DNA from: Brasenia schreberi
Lineage: Eukaryota; Streptophyta; Magnoliopsida; Nymphaeales; Cabombaceae
Assembly: GCA_036023115.1 (NCBI GenBank)
Contig: JAYKKT010000088.1
Location: 1,287,501 to 1,351,500, forward strand
DNA length: 64,000 nt
Direction of reading: 5' to 3'
Shown here: positions 62,198-64,000 of the stretch, piece by piece
How the letters are laid out: each line of letters opens with the position of its first letter
Position numbering within the stretch: the first letter of the stretch is position 1
Notes under the pieces: model-generated
Seen by the model: the letters and a program-made list of their open reading frames with translations, nothing else
What the model was told of the DNA's origin: nothing
Database searches by the model: none
Position numbers and translations under genes: made by a program

Positions 62198-62546
62198 GTA
62201 AGCACTGCAATGATAGGGATCGCCTTTTATGCTGGTTTCAGATCTTTCCTTGCAAATTCAATTGACGACTTCTGGTATGTGTTTGTTGTTTACTTGTTCT
62301 TACTTTGAAGAAGAATATAAATGACACTAGAGGGTGTTTATGCTGGTTTCACATTCTTATAGTTAGAATAAAATTATTCTCAAACAGGAGAATGCTCTAT
62401 ATAATTGTGTGTGTGTGTATATATATATATATGTAATTTTTTAATATTTTTTAATAGTGATGTACCCGTACCTTAGTTTTTTATAAAATTGTGTACCTCG
62501 TACCCGTACCGGGTACCGATACCGTACCCGTATCCATGCAACATAG

Positions 62547-63459
62547 ACACTAACTGTCAGCCAATTTCCAGATGAGCCAAGAGCTCTAAGTTGTAGATTT
62601 CTTCTCACACAAGATTTCTTCACACAGTATCAATCAAGGCATCCCCAGATCAACACCGGTCTGGTTATTTCATTTGTCTCTTTTACTATTTTCCTACCGG
62701 TAATTAGTTTTCTTTTCCATAGTTAATAGAATTTCTCCTTGCTCCTTGCTCCTTGCTCCTTTCTCCGTTCTCCTTCTTGAGAAACTTTGTGGTTGTGTTA
62801 TCTATACATGCTTTCCTAGTTGTAACCAGTTCCCTTTTTCATAGTCATTGAATTCTTTCTTTCTCCTTTCTTCCTTCGAGAAAGCTTAATTGTTGCAAGA
62901 CATATACCTGGGATACTATCTTAGGAGGCTATCTGTCCACTAACACCTGGTTCTAATGCGCTCTCGTTGGCATGCCCACACGCCCCGCTTCATCTCGAAA
63001 AAAACTCATATAGACCATTCTGCCTTTCTTCGTCACCCGATTCAGACTAAGACAAACCGTTTCTACTCCAATCCCCTTCCCGTCCCTTCTTCTCAATCAT
63101 TGATCATACAGCCATAACCAACATCCAACTCTATCAAACAAAATTAGGCACATTCTGTACCTTAAACTTCCATTCCAAGCTCCATATGACCCATCATTTT
63201 TCCAGCACTATACCAACTGATAGATACAATTGCAAGAACACGAAACAGCTTCAAAGACGCAACACGCATTAGAAAACCATGACATAATTCAGAATGCATC
63301 CATAACGGCAAAAAAACACGCACGTGCATGCTATAAAACCTTAAATTGATGACAACCAAACAAAACCGACTCCTTTTCTCCCCGCAGGAAGTAAATCCCT
63401 AGTCAGTAGCCACCTGACCCAAACTTGGACGGCGCGAGAGAGAGAAACAGAGAATTTAC
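62547..63459. other. DNA right of the hAT element, no gene recognised
   Basis: Continuation of the flank at 56909. A CTCCTTG triple repeat lies near 62740. No protein family is recognised. If the exon at 63460 is real this is intronic. Confidence 0.35.
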
Positions 63460-63660
63460 CTGCGAGTAAGTTTTTCGGAGAGTGACAGCGAGAACAAGAG
63501 ACAAAGAGGCCCCGCCTGAGATATAGGGCTCGCCCTCTTGAGGGAGAGCGAAATAGGAGAGACAGGAGTTCGGATCAATAGTTTCCTAGGAGCAAGATGA
63601 CAAAGCTCGATCGGAGATTCGGAAGAGAGAGAGAGAGAGAGTTTGTCGGGGCCCGGATCT
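63460..63660 (-). promoter_or_regulatory. Putative minus-strand 5' UTR exon with splice donor and upstream promoter
   Basis: Minus strand: a pyrimidine-rich leader (CT repeat at about 63622-63641, then TCTCTCCTATTTCGCTCTCC) ends at ACTCGCAG|GTAAAT. Upstream at 63660-63800 are GGCCCA-type site II motifs (TGGGCC and GGGCCCCA), common in plant promoters active in dividing cells. No ATG-initiated frame runs through the donor, so it would be a non-coding first exon. The nearest minus-strand gene downstream is FRS at 46 kb. Confidence 0.45.
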
Positions 63661-63799
63661 GAAGCACGATAATTTGGGCCTTCGGCCGACCCACTAGCCG
63701 TGTCTCCTTCGGATACGGACCTCGCGTTAGATCAGGATGAAATCTTCGCCGTCGGTTTTGGTAGAGAGCAGCTGTTCTTAAACATCATAGTGGGCCCCA

Positions 63800-64000
63800 T
63801 TATTAGAATCAACGGTGCTTATGACATACACGATTTTACGGTGATTCAAAACCGGTCTTTCTTTTAGGAGTCGGATTTGGACATGGATATGGACCATAAA
63901 CTAATAATGATGGAAGCGTCCTCCCAATAAACTAATAATTCTCTTGTGATAAAGAATTTTAAAAAAGATATTTAAAATTTTTTATTTGTAATGCAAGAGA
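63800..64000. other. AT-rich right edge, nothing recognised
   Basis: No gene or repeat recognised in the last 200 bases. Confidence 0.35.

Larger units (their letters stand above)
57261..62546 (+). mobile_element. Non-autonomous hAT element carrying host gene exons, split by an RTE
   Basis: Ends CTATGTTGCA / TGCAACATAG give a 10-bp perfect terminal inverted repeat, bracketed by perfect 8-bp repeats ACACTAAC at 57253-57260 and 62547-62554. Both subterminal zones (57280-57450 and 62460-62535) carry many GGTAC/CGTACC repeats. Without the RTE at 58283-61117 and its duplicated target the element is about 2.44 kb. No transposase is seen. It holds a tandem repeat block, 12-bp TTAACCTTTCTA repeats (about 61585-61750) and two spliceable exons of a methyltransferase gene. 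Confidence 0.88.

Noticed and set aside
62640..62960. 5' LTR end and primer binding site of a copia element (CCTGGTTCTAATGCGCTC)
   Set aside because: It differs at several positions from the usual initiator-Met complementary site and no paired LTR could be found.

Overview
The window is nuclear DNA of a flowering plant. Three intact protein-coding genes belong to land-plant families and carry GT-AG introns. The rest is AT-rich, microsatellite-rich intergenic DNA full of transposable elements and plant-type SINEs, plus a decayed copy of plastid 23S rDNA. I cannot place the species more finely from sequence alone.

Layout. 1-17.6 kb: gene-free, with short SINEs, 5'-truncated LINE tails, GGTTC-rich MITE-like repeats, a plastid rDNA relic (about 8275-8660) and several tandem duplications. 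17.6-20.8 kb (+): a six-exon WAT1 gene (vacuolar auxin/metabolite exporter, EamA family) with simple repeats beside two splice donors and a duplicated acceptor region in intron 2. 21-36 kb: repeats only, including a 5'-truncated RTE LINE at 22050-23402 and a 70-bp tandem array made from a SINE. 36.6-41.7 kb (+): a two-exon LRR receptor kinase of the RGI/RGFR (RGF1 peptide receptor) type. 43.9-46.0 kb (-): a FAR1/FHY3-related (FRS) gene, a domesticated Mutator-like transposase, convergent with the kinase gene.

47-62.6 kb is a transposon nest whose order of insertion can be read from target-site duplications. An old antisense RTE LINE (48519-56908) was cut by a truncated RTE (48677-49623), a 36-bp RTE stub (49872-49907), a 3072-bp hAT element with transposase remains (50101-53172) and a full-length RTE (53243-56526). 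Next to it a second hAT element (57261-62546) carries two correctly phased exons of a cellular methyltransferase gene and was itself split by another RTE (58283-61117). This exon-carrying, RTE-split hAT is the most unusual object here.

The right end (about 63460-63660, minus strand) looks like a promoter plus 5' UTR exon with a good splice donor. It may be the first exon of the FRS gene, which would put the whole transposon nest inside a 17-kb 5' UTR intron; that is inference. The RTE copies share one 3' end (a CTTAG plus TTG-repeat tail), so one LINE family has shaped much of the window, with at least seven insertions dated by target-site duplications.
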